From JAAXHB01 sp965214945 (GTDB lineage: Bacteria > Actinomycetota > Acidimicrobiia > Acidimicrobiales > Aldehydirespiratoraceae): a stretch of 64,000 bases of DNA. Both the position numbers and the translations under genes were made by a program. This document shows, piece by piece, positions 54,865 to 62,904 of this stretch (positions within the stretch are counted from its first letter, which is position 1; each line of letters opens with the position of its first letter). The stretch lies in assembly GCA_965214945.1 (NCBI GenBank), contig OZ244029.1, forward strand, positions 868,001 to 932,000, given 5' to 3'. The notes below the pieces were generated by a model. The model did no database searches and was not told the origin of the DNA. It saw only the letters and a program-made list of their open reading frames with translations.

Positions 54865-55838
54865 AAGATCAACAAATGCCCGACTGGCTTACGGAAACGC
54901 TGTCGATGACTGAGCCGTACACACGGACGGCGGAAACTCAAGCACCAGCCGAGATCCGGCCTGGCGATGTGTGCGTCGTATACTCCTCCACGAGATCGGA
55001 TGCTGTCGTTAGGCTGCTCCTCGCGCGACACGCCGAAGATGGTTGGTGCGACGGAATGCTCATCAGCGCAGAGACAGAGTTGGCAACGGAGGTCGACGCC
55101 ATTCTTCCCGGAGAGCAAACCAGGCTTGGTTATCGAGTTGCCGTCCACTCTCGTTTCCATGGTCCGATCTGGATCACCCAGATTGCCCGACGTGTGGGGG
55201 CAGTCGATCCAGATGTTCTCGACGATATAGAGCGACTCGCAAGGTATGACGAGGCAGACGTGGACCTCGTGCTCGGCATGCCACTTCAGCCCAAGGGGAT
55301 CGATCCTCGGTATCCGGCTCTCGAAGCGCTCTTCGCCGAACTCAAGGTGCTTACCAACCATTGTCGCCGCCTACGCTACGATCTGAGTCCACCGGTCCTT
55401 GATCCTTACCTCGCAGAGATCCATGTTTTCCGCCAACTGCTCACCGAACCCGGATGGGAAATAAAGCTGGCAAACGCAGTAAGCACGCCCGACTTCCAAG
55501 ATCGGCTGCTGGCGTCGCTGCGAGAACTCTCCAAAACCGAACGCCGAGGAGCGATGCTCTTCATTGAACGTGCCCTTCATTGTGAACCTACCGCAGTGTC
55601 TATATCGGTATCGAAGCAAGCGACAGCCCCTGGCGAAGTCATGGCAGACCATCGAGACCAGCACGCTCTGGCCGGTGCCATAGCTAGTCGTTCGGATCCG
55701 TCGGTCACGCTTTTTTCGCATTCGAGTTGTTGGGAGCGATCGCCCAGCTTTGCCTTCCGCGCGTACCTCGGAAGCATCGAGGAGAAACACATCAAGATTG
55801 ACTCGATCGGTGAGCTCCTCATGAAGGATGCTGCATGA
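54861..55838 (+). CDS. 325-aa protein of unknown function, third gene of the operon
   Basis: 325 aa from ATG 54861. The N-terminal ~110 residues (RPGDVCVVYSS...DGMLISAETELATEVDAIL...LGYRVAVHSRFHGPIWI) look like a beta-barrel domain, perhaps a second MazF/PemK-like fold. The C-terminal ~200 residues are helical. The segment around DVLDDIERLARYDEADVDLVL is preserved in the relic at 49089, showing that this gene family was present twice. Overlaps the ATPase start by ATGATG. No catalytic motif is recognised. Confidence 0.7.
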   Translation: MKDQQMPDWLTETLSMTEPYTRTAETQAPAEIRPGDVCVVYSSTRSDAVVRLLLARHAEDGWCDGMLISAETELATEVDAILPGEQTRLGYRVAVHSRFHGPIWITQIARRVGAVDPDVLDDIERLARYDEADVDLVLGMPLQPKGIDPRYPALEALFAELKVLTNHCRRLRYDLSPPVLDPYLAEIHVFRQLLTEPGWEIKLANAVSTPDFQDRLLASLRELSKTERRGAMLFIERALHCEPTAVSISVSKQATAPGEVMADHRDQHALAGAIASRSDPSVTLFSHSSCWERSPSFAFRAYLGSIEEKHIKIDSIGELLMKDAA

Positions 55839-57652
55839 TGTCGTCACGCTTTGGCTTCCGGGCACCACGTCGAACGCGATTGAGCGGAATTGAACTCCGT
55901 AACTTCAAGTCTGTTGCTTCGACCGATGTTCCCCTCACTCCACTGACAGTCGTCGCAGGATCCAATTCTTCTGGGAAGAGTTCACTCCTTCAAGCAGTCC
56001 TTGCCCTGACGCAGGTAGCCCGGCGCCGCATTGACGGACGACGGTTTCCGCTCAACGCCGAACTCACACGTCTTGGCACATTCACATCACTGCGTCATCA
56101 GGACGCTGATCCTAATGCGCCTGTCGTGATCGGAACGCAATTCAACGTTGACCCATGGGACCTGGGAATCCCGTGGCAGCGCCGTCGAGCCTTCAGTGTT
56201 GGCCAGACGTCTCATATGGAGCGATTCAAGAAGTACCCGGTGTCTGTTCGTTGGTCGATTGAGATGGACTTACCCGTCGAGGATCAGATCGGATCTGCCC
56301 AGATCTTAGCTGTTGATGTATCTGTCAGCAGTGACTCTCTAGACTATTCGTGCCGAATTAGGCGGACGTCTGAGCTGTCGAAGGTCCGCGGTCCGCGGAT
56401 CGATATTGACGATGCTCGGACCTTCAAGGGCTCTATCAAATCGGGCGATACCGATACAGAAGTACTAGATGCGCGGCTCTTCAGCGGGCAGGTGGCTTCT
56501 TTCTTCGGCCAGCTGCCTGAGCCAGCGATCCGTGTCCGTGAGTGGCTTCAGGCGCTGCTGGAGAGCCACGAAGTTGACGACGGGAAGGAAGTGGCCTCAT
56601 CGATCGATCGAGAGCGGGCCATCCAGCGTGCAGTGTGGGCAATCGACAGGGGCCGCGAAGAGGCCTCGGAGTTTGCGGCGTTGTATCTCGCTCAAGACGA
56701 AGCCGGTCGTAAGACGTTGGAGGAAGATTTAATCAGGGCCTTGAAGGAAGATTTGTCCAGGGCGTCGAAGCGAAACTTCAGGAGGAGGGTACGTGCTGGT
56801 GGCGATGGCTCGATCGAGCTACTGACAGGGCACACGCCCGCTGCGCTTGTCGGAGCGCAGCGGGCGTGTGCTCAGTATTTGTCGTCGCAGGTCAGATACG
56901 TCGGCCCTCTCCGTCACCCGCCTGATCAGCCCTTCAGCACAGCTCCAGATCCAGATGCTGGAGATGTCGGCGTGGCTGGGCAGCACGTGGCTGCCGTTCT
57001 ACAGGCCAAAGGAAACGTCAAGAGCAGTTATCCGTTGCCTCCCGACGTGTCGGCAATGACAGCTTCTGACGACACGACTCTCGAGCATGCCGTCAATCTA
57101 TGGCTCACGTACTTGGATCTTGCCGAGACACTGAGTGTGCGAGAGGACACGCCTCTTGTGCTAGGAATCGACTTAGTACCTCCGGGCCTCGCAAGGCCAG
57201 TCGGGCTCGGTGCTGTTGGTGTTGGCGTGAGTCAGGTACTTCCAGTGTTGGTGCAGTGTCTGGTCGCAGGTCCGGGAGCCCTTGTGGTGCTGGAGCAGCC
57301 AGAACTCCATCTGCATCCGGGGGCTCAGCAACTCCTTGCTGACTTTCTGCTTGCGTGCGTGGACTGGGGCCAGAATTTCCTCATCGAATCGCACAGTGAA
57401 TATCTGGTTCTCAGGCTTCGTCGTAGGATTGCTGAGGACGACTCCGGTTCCCGGCTAGAGCAGATCTCGATCTTGTTCGCTGAGCGCAACGGTGGTGCGA
57501 CTACATACCGCCCGGTCGAGATGACCCCGACCGGAGGCGTTGTCGATTGGCCTGATGGGTTCTTCGATCAGGGCCCTGACGAGGCATACAAGCTCCTGGT
57601 CGCTGCTGCTGACCGCCAGCGTCGAGCACAGGCAGACAGCGATTCTGGCTAA
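55835..57652 (+). CDS. AAA ATPase, DUF3696 / AAA_15-like, fourth gene of the operon
   Basis: 605 aa. Walker A GSNSSGKS at residues 42-49 after the typical SGIELRNFKSV start. The C-terminal half has the ABC-like LGAVGVGVSQVLPVL signature, Walker B VVLEQPELHLHP near 485, and IESHSEYLVLRL, characteristic of DUF3696/OLD-type ATPases found in many defence systems. No TOPRIM domain is present. It is likely the sensing motor of the four-gene unit. A perfect 18-bp inverted repeat lies within the coding sequence at 56830-56871. The stop is followed by a hairpin and the convergent exporter gene. Confidence 0.85.
   Translation: MMSSRFGFRAPRRTRLSGIELRNFKSVASTDVPLTPLTVVAGSNSSGKSSLLQAVLALTQVARRRIDGRRFPLNAELTRLGTFTSLRHQDADPNAPVVIGTQFNVDPWDLGIPWQRRRAFSVGQTSHMERFKKYPVSVRWSIEMDLPVEDQIGSAQILAVDVSVSSDSLDYSCRIRRTSELSKVRGPRIDIDDARTFKGSIKSGDTDTEVLDARLFSGQVASFFGQLPEPAIRVREWLQALLESHEVDDGKEVASSIDRERAIQRAVWAIDRGREEASEFAALYLAQDEAGRKTLEEDLIRALKEDLSRASKRNFRRRVRAGGDGSIELLTGHTPAALVGAQRACAQYLSSQVRYVGPLRHPPDQPFSTAPDPDAGDVGVAGQHVAAVLQAKGNVKSSYPLPPDVSAMTASDDTTLEHAVNLWLTYLDLAETLSVREDTPLVLGIDLVPPGLARPVGLGAVGVGVSQVLPVLVQCLVAGPGALVVLEQPELHLHPGAQQLLADFLLACVDWGQNFLIESHSEYLVLRLRRRIAEDDSGSRLEQISILFAERNGGATTYRPVEMTPTGGVVDWPDGFFDQGPDEAYKLLVAAADRQRRAQADSDSG
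56830..56871. repeat. Perfect 18-bp inverted repeat inside the AAA ATPase gene
   Basis: Arms GCACACGCCCGCTGCGCT (56830-56847) and AGCGCAGCGGGCGTGTGC (56854-56871) are exact reverse complements around a 6-nt loop TGTCGG. The stem codes for GHTPAALVGAQRACAQ in the protein. It has terminator-like stability in RNA but no T-run after it. Confidence 0.95.
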
Positions 57653-57700
57653 GAACGTGACCCCGACGGATGACGCCCGCTTAGCGGTCGGAGATGCTGC

Positions 57701-57727
57701 GCCGCTGGCAGTACTGCGCCCAGCGGC
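57701..57727. terminator. Hairpin between convergent AAA ATPase and exporter genes
   Basis: GCCGCTGG / CCAGCGGC, 8-bp perfect stem with 11-nt loop, ending exactly at the exporter stop codon. Its position between convergent genes suits a bidirectional terminator, though no T-run is present. Confidence 0.45.
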
Positions 57728-60154
57728 TTACAGGCTTCTGACTGGCTCGGGGTTGTCCATGTCGGCACGCCACTTGTGGTAGGCGGCCCACACGATCAGC
57801 ATTGGTGGCACCAAGAGGATCGAGGCGCCTAGCGCGTACAGGATTGTGATGCCGGTGACGAGGCCGAACTGCTGAAACGGCAGAATCGGGCTGAAGAGCA
57901 GCACCGCGAAGGCGAGCGCTGTGGTGAGCGCCGATCCGATCAGCGCCGAGCCTGTGGTAGTCAGAGTCGTCGTGGTTGCCTCGAGGAGCGACTTTCCGCT
58001 GTCGAGTTCCTCGGTAAAACGGTGGATCACATGGATCGTATAGTCGACGCCGATGCCGATCGACAGGGCAGTGATCAGCGCGGTGACGACGTTGTATGGA
58101 ATCCCGAGAATCGTCATCGACCCGAGCACCCAAATCAGCACCAGCAGGATCGGCACCACCGCAATGACTGCCAGCATCGGCTTGAACTCGGTGGCCCAGA
58201 AGAAGAGCATCAGCACGATCAGGGCAGCGACGATCGTGATCGCGATTGACGTGGTCTGACCTGCGGTCATTGCGCTGGTTACTTCGAGGCTGATGATTTC
58301 GGCCGAGTTGGCGGTGATCTGGTCGCGGTCGCCGTACCAGAGTCCTTCGAGGTCGTCGACAAGGGCTTGGGTTCGGTTCTGGTCGCCTGTGAGGGCGTTG
58401 AACTGAACCAGCGTGAGGTCTGTGCTGTCGGGGTTGTCGACTGCGACCTGCCCGAACGCGACCGGGTCGAGTTCTTCGAGCCGGTCGAGAACGGCTTGGA
58501 CGCCGGCGGCGTCGACTGTCAGGCCCTGGTCGATGTCGGAGGTCAGGGTCAGCAGCGCGGCGTCGTACTTGTCGCCCGGCTCGCCCGATTCGGTGACCCA
58601 GTCCCTAAACAGAGTGCCGAGCGAGAGGGTGATGTCGCTGGCTGCACCGGTCGGGCGGGTCAGCTCGTCGGCGAACGCCTCGGTGAGAGTCAACAGGTTG
58701 CGCAGGATGCGATCATCAGTGAGTTCGGCTTCGACCAGCACCGTGACGACTTCGGTTCTGCCGCCGATTGCTGCGTCGAGGGTCTCGATGTCCTCGAGCG
58801 AATCACCGCCCGAAGGCAGGAAGTCCGATGAGTCGAAGCGGGTGCTGATCTGTGAGGCCGCAACGACGAAGACGATCGCGGAAATGCCCGCAACGGCGAG
58901 CACTTGCATCGGCCTGGTGGCGACGAACCGACCGATGCGCCCGATGAGCGGGCCGGCACCGGGTATTGCGTCGCCCATGAGGCGGCTCTCGCGGAGCCGG
59001 CCCTTGGCCTGCTTGCGCTGATCGAAGATCGTTCGTGCGGCGGGGACGAGCACGAGCATGGTCAGCAGGCCGAAGAACACGCCGAAGGCAGCGACGACAC
59101 CGAAGTCACGGTTGGCCGGGAGGCTGGAGGTGAGGTTGGTGAGGAAACTGATGATCGTCGTGCCAGCGGCGAGCCCCAGAGGGAGCAGCACTCCTGCGAG
59201 CCCATGGCGGGCCGCATCGCTGATTGAGCGTCCTTCGGCGCGCATTTCGCGGTAGTGCGAGACGCTTTGTATCGAGTAGTCGACGACGAGCCCGATCAAC
59301 ATGATCGGAACCATCGTGGTGATCGAGTTCGGCAGGCCGATGAGCCCGAAGCCTTCGGGGCCGGCAAGACCCTGGAAGCCGATAGTGCCGACAATCGTGA
59401 TGGCCAGACCGGCTAGCGAGAGCGCCATGTCGGAACCGCTGCGGAAGAACACAAACAGCAACAAGGCAATGACGACCAGCGCGATCAGCATCAGCGTCGA
59501 CATCGAAGACTGAGACGTCTCGGAGGACTCCTCGTTGATGGTGGCGTTGGACAGGCTCCGAACGTCGAGGGGGCCGTCTGCGGCCTCGACGAGGTCGGCG
59601 ACCACAAGCTCGGCCTCGACCAGGGCGTCGGGATCGCCGAGTTCGCGCAGCTTGATGCTGGAAACGGCGACGGGCATGCCGTCTTCTTGGCCGCTCAGGC
59701 TGTCGAGCAGGGCCGCGAGTCGGGGCTGGGCCGCGGCCGCGTCGATGCGAGCTTGGCTTACCGTCGCAAGCTCGTCGACGCCGAGTGCCTGCTTGAAGGC
59801 TCCTGCGATCGAGACAACCGGATTTGTGAGAGCGAGTCGGTCGGCGACCTCTGGCTCGGCCACGACCGCGGCGATTGCCCTGTCGATCTGAGACAGGCCT
59901 TCGGGCGTGAGGAACTCGCCTCGGTGAAGCACCGTGACGTTTGTCAAGCCTGCGGAGTCGGGGAAGGCGTCACTGAGGGTCTCGCTGGCTTCGGCGACGT
60001 CGCTGTCGCCCGGCAGGAACGCCTCGTTACCGGCCTGCGGGCCGAGAAGAGTGGTGCCGTAGAGCAGCACGCCTGTCAGCACCGCGAGCGTCAGCAGCGC
60101 GGTTCGGGGCCGGTTCGTCACCAAGCCGGCTGTGGTCGTGAATCGTGCGGTCAT
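57728..60154 (-). CDS. MMPL/RND-family exporter
   Basis: 808 aa. N-terminal membrane helix (ALLTLAVLTGVLLYG), a large extracytoplasmic loop (about 40-215), then a block of six membrane helices including LMLIALVVIALLLFVFF and GLVVDYSIQSVSHYREM. A second loop and a second block of helices follow, including SIGIGVDYTIHVIHRFTEEL. The duplicated pattern with VDYSI/VDYTI on the fourth helix of each half is the hallmark of MMPL/RND transporters. It probably exports lipids or other hydrophobic compounds with proton motive force. The 272 bp upstream contain a hairpin (60247-60272) and an 18-bp tandem repeat, but no gene. Confidence 0.9.
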   Translation of the reverse strand: MTARFTTTAGLVTNRPRTALLTLAVLTGVLLYGTTLLGPQAGNEAFLPGDSDVAEASETLSDAFPDSAGLTNVTVLHRGEFLTPEGLSQIDRAIAAVVAEPEVADRLALTNPVVSIAGAFKQALGVDELATVSQARIDAAAAQPRLAALLDSLSGQEDGMPVAVSSIKLRELGDPDALVEAELVVADLVEAADGPLDVRSLSNATINEESSETSQSSMSTLMLIALVVIALLLFVFFRSGSDMALSLAGLAITIVGTIGFQGLAGPEGFGLIGLPNSITTMVPIMLIGLVVDYSIQSVSHYREMRAEGRSISDAARHGLAGVLLPLGLAAGTTIISFLTNLTSSLPANRDFGVVAAFGVFFGLLTMLVLVPAARTIFDQRKQAKGRLRESRLMGDAIPGAGPLIGRIGRFVATRPMQVLAVAGISAIVFVVAASQISTRFDSSDFLPSGGDSLEDIETLDAAIGGRTEVVTVLVEAELTDDRILRNLLTLTEAFADELTRPTGAASDITLSLGTLFRDWVTESGEPGDKYDAALLTLTSDIDQGLTVDAAGVQAVLDRLEELDPVAFGQVAVDNPDSTDLTLVQFNALTGDQNRTQALVDDLEGLWYGDRDQITANSAEIISLEVTSAMTAGQTTSIAITIVAALIVLMLFFWATEFKPMLAVIAVVPILLVLIWVLGSMTILGIPYNVVTALITALSIGIGVDYTIHVIHRFTEELDSGKSLLEATTTTLTTTGSALIGSALTTALAFAVLLFSPILPFQQFGLVTGITILYALGASILLVPPMLIVWAAYHKWRADMDNPEPVRSL

Positions 60155-60332
60155 GCCGAACCTCGGGTGCTGCCTGCCATGCCGGTCAGCAAGGTAGCGA
60201 ATTGATCGATGGGCTCCGTGTCCACCCGAACGAATAGCACTTGGCCGCCGTGGGGTTGACCCCCTCCACGGCTCATTGTCACACCCCAGCTCAATGATTG
60301 AGCGATGACCAATCAGACGAATCGAGGCGAAC

Positions 60333-60368
60333 GCCGATCGCCCCAGGAATGCCGATCGCTCCAGGAAT
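60333..60368 (+). repeat. 18-bp imperfect tandem duplication
   Basis: GCCGATCGCCCCAGGAAT is followed immediately by the same unit with one substitution (60351-60368), upstream of the DUF6338 gene. Confidence 0.85.
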
Positions 60369-60426
60369 GGTGTACGGCGGCGGTAGCGGTGCTCCGCAGC
60401 AGACCGGTCGTGCGAGGTGGTGACCT

Positions 60427-61089
60427 ATGCCAGTGACAAGCGAAGCTCTCCTCATCTTACTGGCGTTCGTCGTTCCCGGAGCGCTCTACGAATGGGCATA
60501 TGAGCGCCAGACTGGGCGATGGAACGATGCAGCGACGGATCGGCTGATTCGCTTCGTCGCCAGCGCGAGCGTCTTCCACGCTCTGGCGTTCCCGCTGTCA
60601 TTCGCTGTCTGGCGCGATCACCTGAGGGGCTGGGAACCGGGGACGGGTAGGTCCATTCCATGGTTCCTCTGGCTGGTTCTCTCGGTTGCGGTGGTCGTGC
60701 CGACGCTCCTCGGTTGGCTCGTCGGCTGGGGCACACGCTCGGCCAAGCGCTGGGCGCGACCTCTCACTGGCGCTGACCCAGCGCCACGAGCCTGGGACCA
60801 CCTGTTCTTCCGTAGAGGTGCAGCCTGGGTCCGCCTCAAACTCAAGTCTGGTCCCTGGGTGGCAGGGAAGTTCGTGGCCAATGACCACAACCCATCGCTT
60901 CGCTCCTATGCCGGCGGCTACCCCAATCCTGCCGACCTCTATCTGCTCTACCGTGTCGAGGTCGACCCTGATTCGGGAGCTTGGCAATTCGATGAGAACG
61001 GCCGGATTGTCAAGCTGGAGTCTGGCCTCTTGGTCCGCTGGGACGAGGTAGAGTTCCTGGAGCACTTCCCGACACGGAGCGAGGACTGA
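60427..61089 (+). CDS. DUF6338 family membrane protein
   Basis: 220 aa. Hydrophobic start (EALLILLAFVVPGALYEWAYERQTGR) and two further membrane segments (ASVFHALAFPLSFAVW, WFLWLVLSVAVVVPTLLGWLVGW). The cytoplasmic domain has GAAWVRLKLKSGPWVAGKF and GGYPNPADLYL, features of the DUF6338 family, whose function is unknown. A 57-aa charged protein gene follows 36 nt after the stop and is probably co-transcribed. Confidence 0.8.
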   Translation: MPVTSEALLILLAFVVPGALYEWAYERQTGRWNDAATDRLIRFVASASVFHALAFPLSFAVWRDHLRGWEPGTGRSIPWFLWLVLSVAVVVPTLLGWLVGWGTRSAKRWARPLTGADPAPRAWDHLFFRRGAAWVRLKLKSGPWVAGKFVANDHNPSLRSYAGGYPNPADLYLLYRVEVDPDSGAWQFDENGRIVKLESGLLVRWDEVEFLEHFPTRSED

Positions 61090-61125
61090 ATGGGCAAGCA
61101 CATGAGCAATGAGGGCGTGTAGACG

Positions 61126-61299
61126 ATGACGCAGCGGGATCGCGAGAGGTTTGTGAAGCGAGGCGGATATGGGGCGACCGAACCTGAGAGTTCGCTGACT
61201 CCGCCTCCGCCTTCGACAGGGGCTGGCTACAAGCCGCCATCGGACTCTGGTCCGAGTTCGGGCTCCGACGCTGAAAAGTCGGGTTCAGACGGAACCTGA
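61126..61299 (+). CDS. 57-aa hydrophilic companion of DUF6338
   Basis: ATG 61126 to TGA 61299 encodes a 57-residue protein starting MTQRDRERFVKRGGYG. A Pro-rich middle and an acidic Ser/Gly tail follow (PPPPSTGAGYKPPSDSGP). Low complexity and charge suggest a disordered partner. Small proteins of this kind often follow DUF6338 genes. No strong ribosome site is visible. Confidence 0.55.
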   Translation: MTQRDRERFVKRGGYGATEPESSLTPPPPSTGAGYKPPSDSGPSSGSDAEKSGSDGT

Positions 61300-61330
61300 G
61301 GGCCGAGTGGTCTCAACTACGGCCTCGGTG

Positions 61331-61523
61331 ATCTCGACGAGCGGATTGCTCTGCGCTGCGGCGGTCTGTCGCTTAGCTATGGGCAGACGCTTGCTGCGGC
61401 GGACGGCGCCGCTACGGAGCTTTGTGCCCAAGGCGTGGCGCCCGGATCGGTGGTGATGTACCGGTGAGGCATCCCGATCGACGTTGTTGTGGGCTTCTTC
61501 GCCGCTCGGCTGGCGGGGCTGTG
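61331..61523 (+). pseudogene. AMP-binding (acyl-CoA synthetase-like) N-terminal relic
   Basis: The plus strand reads DLDERIALRCGGLSLSYGQ, then ELCAQGVAPGSVVMYR, an in-frame stop, then GIPIDVVVGFFAARLAG. This is the N-terminal pattern of AMP-dependent synthetases with a nonsense mutation. No downstream domain remains. The rest of 61524-61825 holds nothing I can assign. Confidence 0.5.
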
Positions 61524-61941
61524 TGGGCAGCGGTTCGCGCCGGCGTGCGCGGCGGCGAGTCGACGCCCTTGTCACCTCCTCGATCCCAGGGTGCTGGTCC
61601 GACGGTGTGCGCATCACGGGCGGCTCGGGAATCGTCGCTGCGCCTGCGCTGTTAGGCGACGGACATCCAGCAGCCTGCAGGGACCGCACACACATCGGGA
61701 TTGTGGTCATCTAGGAGATCCAGGTCGGAACGCTGGGCACGCCCGACCGCTAGGCGATCCTGGCCTGGCTGGCGTCGGGGCAAGCCTCGCCTTCATTATC
61801 GTGGCGGCATGCGTAGGCTATTATCGTGCTGCTGAGTGAGGTACCGGCCTCATCTCGACCCAAGACCTCCCGAAATGACGCAGCAGGCACGGAACTCAAG
61901 GCGCCTGACCGCGGTCGTCGTGTGGGCAGCTTTCTGAGGTT

Positions 61942-61960
61942 GGGGGGGGGGGGGGGGGGG
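61942..61960 (+). repeat. Poly-G tract (19 G)
   Basis: Nineteen consecutive G near the start of the membrane-protein gene. Imperfect copies of the same ~35-bp coding segment (…CAAGGCGCCTGAC…) lie on both sides (about 61885-61920 and 61968-62004). Confidence 0.9.
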
Positions 61961-62890
61961 TACCTGACGGCACAGAGTTCAAGGCGCCTGACTGCGGTCA
62001 TCGTTGCCATCGCCGCTGTCGGCACGGCCTGGATTCTCGTGCAGACGTACCACGGTGCCTGCGTCACTTCCGACTCCGTCTTCTACTTATCCGCGGCCGA
62101 AAATCTTGCGGCCGGTAAGGGCCTGGTCGGCTTCAGAGGAAACGAGCTGTATTGGTTTCCGCCCGGATACTCGATTAGTCTGGCCGGATTCGAGCTTGCC
62201 GGCATCGGAGCACAGGAAGGCGGACGCTACCTGAACGCAGTCCTGTTTGGCGCCACGATCCTTATCTCGGGCCTGTGGCTCAAGACACTGTGCCGGTCGG
62301 GCACGGTTGTGCTGGCGGGCGTGCTCACGACCGCCAGCACCAAGACATTCTACCACAGCGCTGGCTGTCTCCACTCCGAGCCCTTGTATCTGCTGCTCAC
62401 GCTCAGCTCTTTGATCCTGGTCAGCGAGGCTGTCAAGCATGACAGAGCAGGCCGTCGGACGCAGTGGATGCTGCTGGCAGCAGGCCTGCTGTCAGGGCTG
62501 TCAGTAGCAACCCGCTACGTCGGCATTGTGACCACAGTGAGCAGCTTCTTGCTCCTCCTGTTCTGGCGCCCGTCGCGCACAGCTCTGCGGACCCGGCTGC
62601 AGGCTGCGACTATGTTCGGCTTGGCAGCATCGCTGCCGGTCGTGGCCGTCTTGATCCGCAATCTGGCCGGCACAGGCAGACTTCTCGCAGATCGCCTATA
62701 TGATAGCACCGGTCGCACCGGTCACTCCATGCTGGACGCAATCGAGACCATCATCAGGTTTCATTTTATTAGGTTTCAAGTTCATCCCACTTTCACGATC
62801 AGTCATCCCACTTTCGCGATCGGATGGATCATGCTGTTCACAGCCGTTCTGGCCTACTGGGTGGCTGGAGGACGGCCAACTCCTCACCCT

Positions 62891-62904
62891 CCCCCCCCCC
62901 CCCC
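62891..62904 (+). repeat. Poly-C tract (14 C), frame-breaking
   Basis: Fourteen consecutive C in the middle of the membrane-protein gene. The upstream and downstream coding frames differ by one base at this point. Confidence 0.9.
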
